Positions 1 to 7,836 of a stretch of DNA of 49,229 nucleotides are shown here, piece by piece (positions within the stretch are counted from its first letter, which is position 1; the number at the start of each line of letters is the position of its first letter). The translations under genes and the position numbers were made by a program. Source of the DNA: Mycoplasmatota bacterium (GTDB taxonomy: Bacteria; Bacillota_I; Bacilli_A; Izemoplasmatales; Hujiaoplasmataceae); assembly GCA_027859085.1 (NCBI GenBank), contig JAQIBJ010000103.1, forward strand, positions 1 through 49,229. Direction: 5' to 3'. The notes below the pieces were generated by a model that saw only the letters and a program-made list of their open reading frames with translations, was not told the origin of the DNA and ran no database searches.

Positions 1-2
1 TT

Positions 3-1190
3 GAAGCAACCTTATCAGCATATGATTTATTAAGTGTAGAAGCACAAGCAGATTTAACAATTGAAAAAGCATTATTGGATAGTTTGTTAGAAGAGATAAT
101 CGATCTAGAAGCAATAGCACAAGCAACAGCTTCAGTAGTCATAGCCGAAAACACGAACTTACAAGCAGATGTAGATACAGCACAAGCGTTAGTGACAGCA
201 TTACCGATTGGAACAGAAAAGACAGCACTTCAAGATAGACTAGATGCAGTGCAAAATATCATTATTGCAGTATCTACCTTCCAAAGTGATTATGCAAGTG
301 TATTAGCATTAACAGTAGGAACAGTAGAAGTCAGTGATAAAGCATCAGTTGATGCGGCTATAGCAGCTTATGATTTATTAAGCGCGGGAGCAAAAGCAGA
401 ATTAACAGCTGAAAAAGCATTACTAGATAGCTTAATAATAGAAATAACATTACAAGAAGCAACAGCTTCAGTAATCATAGTCGAAAACACGAACTTACAA
501 GCAGACCTAGATACAGCACAAGCGTTAGTGACAGCATTACCGAATGGAACAGAAAAGACAGCACTTCAAGATAGACTTGATGCAGTCCAAGATACCATAG
601 ATAGCCTAGCAGCAAGTTCTGTAGATAACTTAATCACATCTATACCAGTCACTGGAGAAATTTCTCTTGATGATAACATTCAAATAGAAGCTGCAAGAAG
701 TGCGTATGATGCATTGACAGCTATTCAAAAAAGTTTAGTACAATATGAAGCGCTATTAACATCGGCCGAATCTGAATTGACAACCCTTCAAACGGCAACA
801 GATTCTGTATTAATTGCAGAAGGTTCTAACTTACAAGCAGACCTAGATACTGCACAAGTGCTAGTGACAGCATTACCGAATGGAACAGAAAAGACAGCAC
901 TTCAAGATAGACTCGATGCAGTACAAGATATAATCGATGTAGAAGAAGCAAAACAAATTATAATTAGTTACTTTTCTTCAAACTTCGTTATTGTTCAAAG
1001 ATTTAACAGTGATTTGATAAAAGAAGATGCATTCATTTCTAAAGCTAATGAAATTACAATAGGACTAGATGTGGTGATTTCCGTTGTTAATACTGTTAAA
1101 ATAGACAGAACGAACTCTACTTACACAATAAATATTACAAAAAATGGTGCCATTGTAACAATCGATGTGGATGTTATTTTTAGCAGATAA
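3..1190 (+). CDS. Repeat-built secreted or surface protein, 3' part only
   Basis: The frame is open from base 3, so the start lies left of the window. The visible part is about 395 residues of helical repeats in a 112-residue unit. One half has the pattern AR/AIxAYDxL(S/T)xxxKxxL; the other half reads NLQADxDTAQALVTALP then GTEKTALQDRLDAVQ. The second half resembles the repeats known as toxin Cry1Ac domain D-VI-like, found in long extracellular proteins of Firmicutes; this is a recognition by eye. The last 80 residues form a different, non-repetitive beta-rich domain ending in VDVIFSR. No LPXTG, transmembrane anchor or cysteine is seen, so the protein may be held by an N-terminal feature outside the window or be secreted. 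Function unknown; adhesion or matrix roles are only guesses. Confidence 0.75.
   Translation, partial: EATLSAYDLLSVEAQADLTIEKALLDSLLEEIIDLEAIAQATASVVIAENTNLQADVDTAQALVTALPIGTEKTALQDRLDAVQNIIIAVSTFQSDYASVLALTVGTVEVSDKASVDAAIAAYDLLSAGAKAELTAEKALLDSLIIEITLQEATASVIIVENTNLQADLDTAQALVTALPNGTEKTALQDRLDAVQDTIDSLAASSVDNLITSIPVTGEISLDDNIQIEAARSAYDALTAIQKSLVQYEALLTSAESELTTLQTATDSVLIAEGSNLQADLDTAQVLVTALPNGTEKTALQDRLDAVQDIIDVEEAKQIIISYFSSNFVIVQRFNSDLIKEDAFISKANEITIGLDVVISVVNTVKIDRTNSTYTINITKNGAIVTIDVDVIFSR
120..926 (+). repeat. Three near-identical 135-bp repeats spaced exactly 336 bp apart
   Basis: Copies lie at 120-254, 456-590 and 792-926. Their starts are exactly 336 bp (112 codons) apart. They share long identical runs such as acagcattaccga and gaacagaaaagacagcac. 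The 201 bp between copies encode the second half of the protein repeat and are far more diverged, so conservation alternates within each unit. The upstream AYDLLS segment at bases 18-26 shows that the array continues left of the window, with a 4-codon length difference in the first junction. Confidence 0.9.
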
Positions 1191-1239
1191 TAATACTTTA
1201 TGCATAATTTAGAGTTTCTTGAAAAAAATTAAAGAAGAT

Positions 1240-1272
1240 AAAGATGATATTCGATTTTGAATACCATCTTTT
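1240..1272 (+). terminator. Intrinsic terminator of the repeat protein gene
   Basis: The arms aaagatg-a-tattc and gaata-c-catcttt pair with one A/C mismatch around a gatttt loop, followed by a short T run. It lies 50 bp after the stop codon. Confidence 0.65.
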
Positions 1273-1343
1273 TATTTATGATTAGAGAATATTTACATTA
1301 TTATCTAATTGCATGTTGACAATTGCTCAATGAATTTTATTAT

Positions 1344-1393
1344 AAAAAAAAGTCGTTTCTATTCACATGATTTCTTGTGAGCAGTAACGACTT
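1344..1393 (-). terminator. Intrinsic terminator of the arsenic operon
   Basis: Read on the minus strand, AAGTCGTT pairs with AACGACTT over an imperfect long stem, followed by seven T. It lies about 45 bp beyond the acr3 stop, which fits the end of the operon. Confidence 0.8.
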
Positions 1394-1438
1394 AAATAAC
1401 TATTTAAATTGTAAGTTTTAATTTTAATTTATGTGTTT

Positions 1439-2494
1439 TTATTCATTATTATTGTTTGAAAACCAATGAGTAGTCTTATTAGCAACTTTAACTAATATTA
1501 GCATCACAGGGACTTCAACTAGAACACCGACAATTGTGGCTAAAGCAACAGCTGGATTTAATGGGAATAGAGCAATTGCAACTGCGACAGCTAACTCAAA
1601 GAAATTGCTTGCCCCTATCATTGCAGCCGGAGCAGCAATATCATGTGGGAGTTTTAATGCTTTAGCCCCACCATAGCCTATAAAGAAAATAAAGAAAGTT
1701 TGAATAATCAATGGAACACTAATTAATAATATATGTAATGGATTATTAATAATGAGATCACTTTGTAATGAAAAAATTAAAATTAGTGTTAGTAATAATC
1801 CAGTTATTGTAATTGAACTAAATTTCGGAATAAATATATTGTTATAGTATTCTAAGCCTTTGCGTTTTACTAAGTAATATCTTGTTAGAGAAGCAGCCAG
1901 TAATGGTATAACAACAAACAATACAACTGATAAGAATAGTGTTCCCCAAGGTACCGCTATACCACCGACCCCTAATAATACTCCAACAATTGGAACAAAT
2001 AGAATTAGGATAATTAAGTCATTCGTTGCAACTTGTACTAATGTGTAAGCAGGATTTCCTTTTGTTAAACCACTCCATACAAAAACCATCGCTGTACAAG
2101 GTGCAGCACCTAAGATAACAGCGCCAGCTAAATAATTGTTGGCAAGATCTAAAGGGATAATATTTTTGAAAATCACCAAAAAGAACAAACTAGCAATTCC
2201 GAACATTGTAAAAGGTTTAATTAACCAATTAACCACCCAAGTTAAATATAATCCCTTTGGCTTTTTACCGACATTCTTGATAGATGTAAAATCGATTTTT
2301 AACATCATGGGATAAATCATAACCCATATTAATATACCTATGGGAATATTAACACTATAAACTTCAAATTGATTTAAGAAATCAGGTACAACTGGTAAAA
2401 ATCTTCCAATCATGACGCCTAATCCCATGCATATAAGAACAAATAATGTTAAATAAGTCTCAAAAAAACTTATATTCTTTACTTTTTTAGCCAT
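1439..2494 (-). CDS. acr3: ACR3-family arsenite efflux transporter
   Basis: Exports As(III) across the cell membrane using the proton gradient. About ten membrane segments are visible over 351 residues, the usual family length. The hallmark GAAPCTAMVFVWS lies around residues 129-141, with the transport cysteine at C133. The ATG at 2494 is chosen over the GTG at 2503 because GAAGGGTG sits at the right distance before it. The gene overlaps the end of arsC by 8 bp, which indicates translational coupling. It is the last gene of the operon and would remove the arsenite made by ArsC. Confidence 0.95.
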   Translation of the reverse strand: MAKKVKNISFFETYLTLFVLICMGLGVMIGRFLPVVPDFLNQFEVYSVNIPIGILIWVMIYPMMLKIDFTSIKNVGKKPKGLYLTWVVNWLIKPFTMFGIASLFFLVIFKNIIPLDLANNYLAGAVILGAAPCTAMVFVWSGLTKGNPAYTLVQVATNDLIILILFVPIVGVLLGVGGIAVPWGTLFLSVVLFVVIPLLAASLTRYYLVKRKGLEYYNNIFIPKFSSITITGLLLTLILIFSLQSDLIINNPLHILLISVPLIIQTFFIFFIGYGGAKALKLPHDIAAPAAMIGASNFFELAVAVAIALFPLNPAVALATIVGVLVEVPVMLILVKVANKTTHWFSNNNNE

Positions 2495-2894
2495 CAAATT
2501 CACCCTTCTCTATGCGTTTTATTAATTCTATGACTTTAACTTTAATAATATCTCTAATAAGTTCAAAGTCTAATTTTGGTCCACCACTTGGATCATCAAT
2601 ACCCCAATCTTCTCTATGGTCACATGGAACAAATGGACATTCGACGCCACAGCCCATAGTGATTAAAATATCAATGTCATTAGGTAATTTGTCTAATAAT
2701 TTAGAAGCGGCATGGCTCATGTTAACGCCTGTGTCTTTCATCACTTCAATGGCTAAAGGTTTTGGATTATCATATTCTTCTGTACCTGCAGAATATGCAG
2801 CTATGACTTTACTACCTAAATGCTTGGCCCAACCTTCAGCCATAATACTTCGGCAACTATTATGGACACAAACAAAAGCAACTTTCTTTTTCAT
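2487..2894 (-). CDS. arsC: Arsenate reductase, thioredoxin-coupled low-molecular-weight phosphatase type
   Basis: Reduces arsenate to arsenite. The 135-residue protein has the phosphatase-like loop CVHNSCRS (C9 to R15) and the later cysteines C82, C86 and C91 in GCGVECPFVPC. In characterised ArsC proteins of this class, one loop cysteine and two later ones form a disulfide relay that thioredoxin resets. DP in WGIDDPSGGP matches the family's acid loop. The start has GGAGG seven bases upstream. The small thioredoxin gene just upstream is a plausible electron donor, though this is inferred from position only. Confidence 0.95.
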   Translation of the reverse strand: MKKKVAFVCVHNSCRSIMAEGWAKHLGSKVIAAYSAGTEEYDNPKPLAIEVMKDTGVNMSHAASKLLDKLPNDIDILITMGCGVECPFVPCDHREDWGIDDPSGGPKLDFELIRDIIKVKVIELIKRIEKGEFDG

Positions 2895-2908
2895 CCATTA
2901 ACCTCCAA

Positions 2909-3139
2909 TTATTTTAGTAATTCTTGTAATTTTTTTGTGCTTGGTACTTGTCCAGAAAATAATACTTTTCCATCAACAACTAGTGCTGGTGTACTTAAAA
3001 TGTTATAAGACATAATGTCTTTCATTTCAGTGACTTTTTCAATGGTTGCTTCTTTATTCATTGCTTTTAATGCTTCAATCACATTTTTTTCTAATTTTTT
3101 ACAATTTGAACAGCCAGAACCTAATACTTTAATAATCAT
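2909..3139 (-). CDS. Small thioredoxin-fold protein with CSNC motif
   Basis: A 76-residue glutaredoxin/thioredoxin-like protein of the redox-active disulfide protein 2 type. The redox motif is C10-S-N-C13 in LGSGCSNCKKLE, and the cis-proline is in LSTPALVVDGKV. The ATG at 3139 is preferred over an upstream in-frame TTG at 3181, because AAGGGAG lies nine bases before it and the longer form would overlap the preceding gene. Genes of this type commonly sit beside ArsP-like permeases. A role in reducing ArsC or the permease's cysteines is inferred from the neighbourhood. Confidence 0.85.
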   Translation of the reverse strand: MIIKVLGSGCSNCKKLEKNVIEALKAMNKEATIEKVTEMKDIMSYNILSTPALVVDGKVLFSGQVPSTKKLQELLK

Positions 3140-3161
3140 TATATTCAACTCCCTTCTTATT

Positions 3162-4190
3162 TTATATGAAGAAATTACCAAAGATATTAAATAAATATCC
3201 TGTAATTAAAATTCCTATAGTTACAATCGATACGAATGTAACCAGTAATTTAGTTTTAACAACCTTCTTTAATAGAATGATTGAAGGTAAACTAAGAGCG
3301 GTAACAGCCATCATAAAGGCTAATACAGTTCCGATACCAACACCTTTTAATACAAGTGCTTCAGCGATTGGTAATGTTCCGAAAATATCAGAATACATTG
3401 GTATACCAATGATGGTTGCGATGAAGACAGAGAATGGATTGTCGTCACCTAACACACTTTGGATAAATGATTCTGGTATGTAACCATGAATGATGGCGCC
3501 GATACCAACACCAATTAATATATATACCCAAACTCTATGAATAATTTCTTTGACTTGTTCCCAAGCATAGATATGTCTATCTCTTTTTGTTTGTTCAAGT
3601 TCAACTATTTCCTCACCTTCACTATTTTTTCTAGCTTCTAATACGAATTCTTCAACATATTTTTCCATTTTAAACTTATCAATCAAAGTACCACCAATCA
3701 CTGCAATGACTAAACCAACAACGACATAGGCTAAGGCAATCGTCCAGTTGAAGATACTCGCTAACAGGATAACAGATGCTAAATCAACTAGTGGTGATGA
3801 TATTAAAAATGAAAAAGTAACACCAATTGGTAATCCTGCTTTTGTAAATCCAATAAAAATAGGAATAGATGAACAAGAACAAAATGGTGTAACAGTACCA
3901 AGTAACGCACCAATAATATTACCAGGTAAGCCTTTAAATTTAGTTAATATTCTCTTAGTTCTTTCCGGTGTGAAGTATGATTGTATATATGAAGATATAT
4001 AAATCAATACGGATAATAAAATAAATATTTTAATGACATCATAGATAAAAAAAGATAATGCGCTAAACAGAAAACTTTCTTCATCAATACTAAATACTTT
4101 AGTTAATAATAATTCTACTAAATCTTCCAACCATGTCATTTTTAGTAAAATATCGTTTAATGCAACAAAAAAATTCTTTATAAACTGCAC
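3162..4190 (-). CDS. arsP: ArsP-type permease (SO_0444/DUF318 family)
   Basis: A 342-residue membrane protein with about eight hydrophobic segments and the family signature TPFCSCSSIPIFIGF (around residues 101-115), followed by SPLVDLAS. Members such as Campylobacter ArsP export trivalent organoarsenicals; others are annotated only as permeases. The start is GTG at 4190, with GGAGG seven bases upstream inside arsR, and the genes overlap by 13 bp. A charged cytoplasmic loop near residues 175-205 interrupts the membrane segments. The substrate is inferred from family and operon and could be another metalloid. Confidence 0.85.
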   Translation of the reverse strand: MQFIKNFFVALNDILLKMTWLEDLVELLLTKVFSIDEESFLFSALSFFIYDVIKIFILLSVLIYISSYIQSYFTPERTKRILTKFKGLPGNIIGALLGTVTPFCSCSSIPIFIGFTKAGLPIGVTFSFLISSPLVDLASVILLASIFNWTIALAYVVVGLVIAVIGGTLIDKFKMEKYVEEFVLEARKNSEGEEIVELEQTKRDRHIYAWEQVKEIIHRVWVYILIGVGIGAIIHGYIPESFIQSVLGDDNPFSVFIATIIGIPMYSDIFGTLPIAEALVLKGVGIGTVLAFMMAVTALSLPSIILLKKVVKTKLLVTFVSIVTIGILITGYLFNIFGNFFI

Positions 4191-4468
4191 TGTTCTTCCT
4201 CCATATCTCTGAGTTGCTCTAAATATTGAATCATATCATTAATTTTATCTCTATTGATAAAATGCTTAATCCAATTGCCATCTCGACGCGCACTTGCTAA
4301 GCCAGCAACGGTAATGGTTTTTAAATGATATGAAAGTGTTGGTTGTGTAATTGATAATTTATCAATTAAAGTACAACCACAAGTTTCTCCCTTTAATAAA
4401 AGTTCAACTATTTCCATACGATTTGGGTCAGCTAAAACTTTAAAATATTCTAGTATTTGTTTATCCAT
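4178..4468 (-). CDS. arsR: ArsR-family arsenic-responsive repressor
   Basis: A 96-residue winged-helix repressor. DPNRMEIVELLLKGETCGC precedes the recognition helix QPTLSYHLKTL. C30 and C32 lie in the ETCGCTL segment, the classic arsenite-sensing position, and a further C94 near the C-terminus could serve as a third ligand. In the family, As(III)/Sb(III) binding releases the operator. It is the first gene of the operon it is expected to control, and a fitting palindrome lies over the promoter just upstream. Confidence 0.95.
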   Translation of the reverse strand: MDKQILEYFKVLADPNRMEIVELLLKGETCGCTLIDKLSITQPTLSYHLKTITVAGLASARRDGNWIKHFINRDKINDMIQYLEQLRDMEEEQCSL

Positions 4469-4501
4469 ATTCTATGTCTCCTCAATATTTATATTTATCT
4501 A

Positions 4502-4548
4502 TATAGAAAATCATCTATATTGTAACATTCATATGTTTTATATGTCAA
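4502..4548 (-). promoter_or_regulatory. ars operon promoter with ArsR operator candidate
   Basis: On the minus strand, TTGACA (4543-4548) and TACAAT (4519-4524) are separated by 18 bp. An inverted repeat TATAGA-N6-TCTATA (4502-4519) abuts the -10 and covers the expected start point, the usual place for an ArsR/SmtB operator. Binding is inferred. Confidence 0.75.
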
Positions 4549-4576
4549 TTGAGAATGTCTTTTTTTAAAAGTAAAT

Positions 4577-4602
4577 AAAAAAAATAGTGAACTTAATCAC
4601 TA
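4577..4602 (-). terminator. Intrinsic terminator after the lipoprotein gene
   Basis: On the minus strand, TAGTGA-TTAAGT-TCACTA forms a hairpin followed by eight T, about 20 bp after the stop codon. Confidence 0.7.
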
Positions 4603-4622
4603 GTAGTATTGATATAAAACAC

Positions 4623-4922
4623 TTATATATTAGGAATCCATACGGCATATAATTCTAAATCATTTTCAACTATGTCAACCTCAAATACCCATTTTGTTTC
4701 AAAAGTATCACCAGAATCTAAACTTGTATACCAGCCATCTATTGTGTAACCATCTATATTTGCACAAGGCACAATGATTTTATCGCCTTTGTCTAGGTTA
4801 ATGACATTTCCTAATTGATTTCCATCTAAATATAGAGTTACACTTACCTTATCTTCAGCCTTGCAACTGTAAAGAAAAATAGAGGTAAGAACAATAAATG
4901 TTAGAATAATAAACTTTTTCAT
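4623..4922 (-). CDS. Small lipoprotein with one InlB/Listeria-Bacteroides repeat
   Basis: A 99-residue exported lipoprotein. The N-terminus MKKFIILTFIVLTSIF ends in the lipobox LYSC, so lipidation is expected at C20. The rest is one Listeria-Bacteroides repeat (Flg_new): a beta-grasp with VTLYLDG at the start, the GYTIDGWYTS core and the closing LELYAVW. Such modules usually occur in tandem in large adhesins; here one copy is the whole mature protein. AAAGGAG precedes the ATG. It is monocistronic with its own terminator. Function unknown. Confidence 0.85.
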   Translation of the reverse strand: MKKFIILTFIVLTSIFLYSCKAEDKVSVTLYLDGNQLGNVINLDKGDKIIVPCANIDGYTIDGWYTSLDSGDTFETKWVFEVDIVENDLELYAVWIPNI

Positions 4923-5025
4923 AATAGCTCCTTTGTAATTTTCTCTATTCTAGCATGATTATTTTAGCAAATCAAATATTATAAGTTACTAATAGACATA
5001 ATATAATGCAAAATAGATTAATATT

Positions 5026-5034
5026 TGGTATAAT
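5026..5034 (+). promoter_or_regulatory. Extended -10 promoter of the LtaS-like gene
   Basis: TGGTATAAT is an extended -10 ending 23 bp before the start codon. No convincing -35 is seen. Confidence 0.6.
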
Positions 5035-5057
5035 AGTTAAGAATTAGAGGTGGCTTT

Positions 5058-6977
5058 ATGGATAAAACAAAAAAACTATTTATTACAAAATTATTTTCAA
5101 TCATATTTTTGATTCTATTATACTTAGAAATGGTATTTAAAATTAGTATTATTGGTTTTGAAAGAAGTGACAGTGTATCAAGAATCTTTGTTTTTACACT
5201 TTCATATTCTTTGATTTTATTGATATTTTTAAGAATTCTCCCAAGAAAACTTTTTAAAGGGCTTTCTTTATTTTTAGTTATTTTTACAACATTTTTTTAT
5301 TTTGCTCAAGATATGTATTATAGAATTTTAAGCGGATTCTTTTCTTTTACAATTGCGGGTGATGCTTTTACTGGGATAGCATTTTTGGGAAGAATTATGA
5401 GTAATATATCCTGGATACATGCTTTATATTTATTACCGGTAATATTAGGAGTCATATTACTTATTAAATACAAGAATGTATTTATTCCTAAAAATTATAT
5501 ATTTTTTAGTTCTACTTTTGATTTTTTAAATTCTTTTATTATCGCGATTTTATTATTTACAACTGTGGTTCATACCATTCCTAAGAATACTGATATTTTT
5601 ATCAATTCACCTTATATCTATTCTGATTTTGATTTTTATCAAGAAATACCAAGTGCTTACCAGACCATAGATAAATTCGGTGTAATGACTTATTTTCAAA
5701 GAGATGTTTCGAATATGTTTGAGGAAGATCCTGATGAAAGTAGTTTATATGATCAAATAAATGAATATTTAGAGACAAAAACAATTCATAGCCCTAATGG
5801 GTATACTGATCATTACAAGGGCAAAAATTTTATTATGATTATGGCTGAATCTTTTGATACTTTTGCCATTGATCCTTCTTTGACGCCTAATATATATAAT
5901 TTACAACAAAAAAGTTGGAGTTTTGATAATTATTATTCACCTTTATATTTCAGGAATACTGCAGACACAGAATTTATGTCACAAACAGGATTCTATACCA
6001 ATAGAAATACAGTATTAACTATGCAAACATATAGTGACAATATATTTCCAAACACTTTACCAAAATTATTTGCTAAAAATGGTTACGAAACTTACGCTTT
6101 TCATAATTATACAGATTACTTTTATCCTAGGTCTAAAATTTTACCTACTACAATGGGTTATGATGAATATTATGGTGCGGAAAGATTAGGAATGCTAGAG
6201 TATAGAGATGGAGTTATCACCAACCATCTTTGGCAAAGTGACTTGGAATTAATGGAAGAAGCAATGGACATTTTAGTTGGAAAAGACGAGCCTTTCTTTT
6301 CATACATATTAACAGTTTCAGGACATTTACCTTATAATAAACGACATCCAATTGCTGAAAAAAATATTGATATCATCAGAGATATTTTTATCGAAGAAGG
6401 AAGAGAAATGCCAGTGGATGATATTCTATATTATCATGCAGCAAATTATGAATTAGATTTAGCCATTGGACATTTGATGACAAGGTTAGAAGAAGAAAAT
6501 ATGGCTGATGATACAGTCATTATGATTTTTGGTGATCATTATGCATATGGTATTGATCAAGAAGATATTGCTGAATACGACGAAACAAAAGATATTGAAT
6601 CTAACCTAAGTTTTCAAAGAGTACCAATGATTATATATCATCCAAATATGATTGCGAATGATAAACCTTATGTTTTTGCTTCTATAGACATTATGCCTAC
6701 TGTTGCGAATTTATTTGGATTAAATTTAGATTACAAACCTGTTTTAGGAAAAGATATCTTTGGTGATCAAAGACGTTCTGTTTTCTTTTCAAATGGTAGT
6801 ATTTTAACGGAAAATTTCTTTTATGATTTAGAATCTGAAGAATACACATTTTTTGATGATGAGATATCTGAAGAAGAGGCATTGATATATGTTAATGAAT
6901 ATATCTATAGACAATATATTAATCAAGCTATATTAGAAATTGATTATTTTAGAGTGAAGGAAAGACTAGAAGAATAA
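5058..6977 (+). CDS. LtaS-like lipoteichoic acid synthase / phosphoglycerol transferase
   Basis: A 639-residue membrane enzyme of the alkaline phosphatase superfamily. Five hydrophobic segments fill residues 8-175, followed by an extracellular sulfatase-type domain. Metal and catalytic positions are readable: E264 in IMAESFD, the nucleophile candidate T301 in RNTADTEF, H423 in SGHLPY, and D493-H494 in FGDHYA. These match the E255/T300/H416/D475/H476 set of Staphylococcus LtaS in order and rough spacing. The family transfers glycerol phosphate from phosphatidylglycerol to a lipid-linked polymer. In a possibly wall-less organism it may decorate glycolipids instead; that is inference. Confidence 0.85.
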   Translation: MDKTKKLFITKLFSIIFLILLYLEMVFKISIIGFERSDSVSRIFVFTLSYSLILLIFLRILPRKLFKGLSLFLVIFTTFFYFAQDMYYRILSGFFSFTIAGDAFTGIAFLGRIMSNISWIHALYLLPVILGVILLIKYKNVFIPKNYIFFSSTFDFLNSFIIAILLFTTVVHTIPKNTDIFINSPYIYSDFDFYQEIPSAYQTIDKFGVMTYFQRDVSNMFEEDPDESSLYDQINEYLETKTIHSPNGYTDHYKGKNFIMIMAESFDTFAIDPSLTPNIYNLQQKSWSFDNYYSPLYFRNTADTEFMSQTGFYTNRNTVLTMQTYSDNIFPNTLPKLFAKNGYETYAFHNYTDYFYPRSKILPTTMGYDEYYGAERLGMLEYRDGVITNHLWQSDLELMEEAMDILVGKDEPFFSYILTVSGHLPYNKRHPIAEKNIDIIRDIFIEEGREMPVDDILYYHAANYELDLAIGHLMTRLEEENMADDTVIMIFGDHYAYGIDQEDIAEYDETKDIESNLSFQRVPMIIYHPNMIANDKPYVFASIDIMPTVANLFGLNLDYKPVLGKDIFGDQRRSVFFSNGSILTENFFYDLESEEYTFFDDEISEEEALIYVNEYIYRQYINQAILEIDYFRVKERLEE

Positions 6978-6981
6978 CTTA

Positions 6982-7008
6982 AAAGCGAAGTCATTTTGAC
7001 TTCGCTTT
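6982..7008 (+). terminator. 12-bp perfect hairpin after the LtaS-like gene
   Basis: AAAGCGAAGTCA pairs perfectly with TGACTTCGCTTT over a 3-base loop. Only TTT follows, so termination may be partial and yaaA, 20 bp on, could be read through. Confidence 0.6.
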
Positions 7009-7027
7009 CATTCAAAGAGGAGCAGAT

Positions 7028-7759
7028 ATGAAAATTATAGTATCACCCAGTAAAACCCAAAACAGAGAACATTTATTGAATAAAAATCCAGCGAAGTTAT
7101 TAAACGTGGATAAAACAAATAATCTATTCTCGATATTTAAAGACTACTCAAAAAATCATCTAAAAACGATTATGAAGATAAATAATAGTTTACTTGAGGA
7201 AACATTTGAAATTTATCAAAATCACACTTCAAATTCTTTAACAAAAAAAGCCATTAGACTTTATCGAGGCGTGGCATTCGAACAAATTAAACTTGATGAA
7301 TACAATCAAAAACAAAACCAATATTTAAATAATCATTTGGTTATCTTATCTGCTATGTACGGAGCAATAGAACCAAATAGTTATATTTATCCCTACAGAT
7401 TAGATATGTTGTTAAAACCAAAAGATATTAACTTGTATAAGTATTGGCAACATGATATTGATAATTACTTTAAAGATGAAGATTCGATTATTAATTTAGC
7501 CTCAAATGAATTTAGCAAGATGGTTAAAAGTACCAAGGATAAGATGCTTACCATTGGTTTTAAAGATGAAGACGAAAATGGAAAGTATAGAACTATCAGC
7601 TATAATGCAAAGAAAGCCAGAGGAGAAATGGTCAATCAATTGACTTTACATCTTATAACAAATATTTTCCAGATAAAATCATTAATAATATACGAATACA
7701 TCTATAATGAGCAAGAATCGACAAATAATCATTTAGTCTTTATAAAATCCTATCAATAA
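7028..7759 (+). CDS. yaaA: YaaA-family peroxide stress protein
   Basis: A 243-residue protein of the YaaA/DUF328 family. It starts with the signature MKIIVSPSKTQ and contains LYRGVAFEQI and SAMYGAIEPNSYIYPYRLDM, the two most conserved blocks. Escherichia coli YaaA (about 258 residues) lowers intracellular iron during peroxide stress and binds DNA. AGAGGAG lies five bases before the ATG. A catalase is encoded about 4.4 kb away, but nothing links the two in sequence. The last 25 residues are more divergent. Confidence 0.9.
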   Translation: MKIIVSPSKTQNREHLLNKNPAKLLNVDKTNNLFSIFKDYSKNHLKTIMKINNSLLEETFEIYQNHTSNSLTKKAIRLYRGVAFEQIKLDEYNQKQNQYLNNHLVILSAMYGAIEPNSYIYPYRLDMLLKPKDINLYKYWQHDIDNYFKDEDSIINLASNEFSKMVKSTKDKMLTIGFKDEDENGKYRTISYNAKKARGEMVNQLTLHLITNIFQIKSLIIYEYIYNEQESTNNHLVFIKSYQ

Positions 7760-7782
7760 AGCAGTGGAAACTGCTTTTTTTT
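7758..7782 (+). terminator. Intrinsic terminator of yaaA
   Basis: AAAGCAGT-GGAA-ACTGCTTT hairpin starting in the stop codon and followed by T; eight T in total from 7775. Confidence 0.85.
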
Positions 7783-7810
7783 GCATAAAAATCTTTCTAT
7801 ATGGTATTAT
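7781..7810 (+). promoter_or_regulatory. Promoter of the BaeRF gene
   Basis: TTGCAT (7781-7786), 18-bp spacer, TATTAT (7805-7810) with an upstream TGG extension. The -35 overlaps the T run of the preceding terminator. Confidence 0.65.
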
Positions 7811-7836
7811 GAAATTAATAAAGGAGGAAAAGAGTT

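Noticed and set aside
61-1190. Start of the repeat protein at TTG 75
   Set aside because: The frame is open to the left edge and the repeat pattern already exists before base 75, so the real start lies outside the window.
2512-2901. Plus-strand ORF of 129 codons
   Set aside because: It is fully antisense to arsC, which has clear catalytic motifs and a ribosome site.
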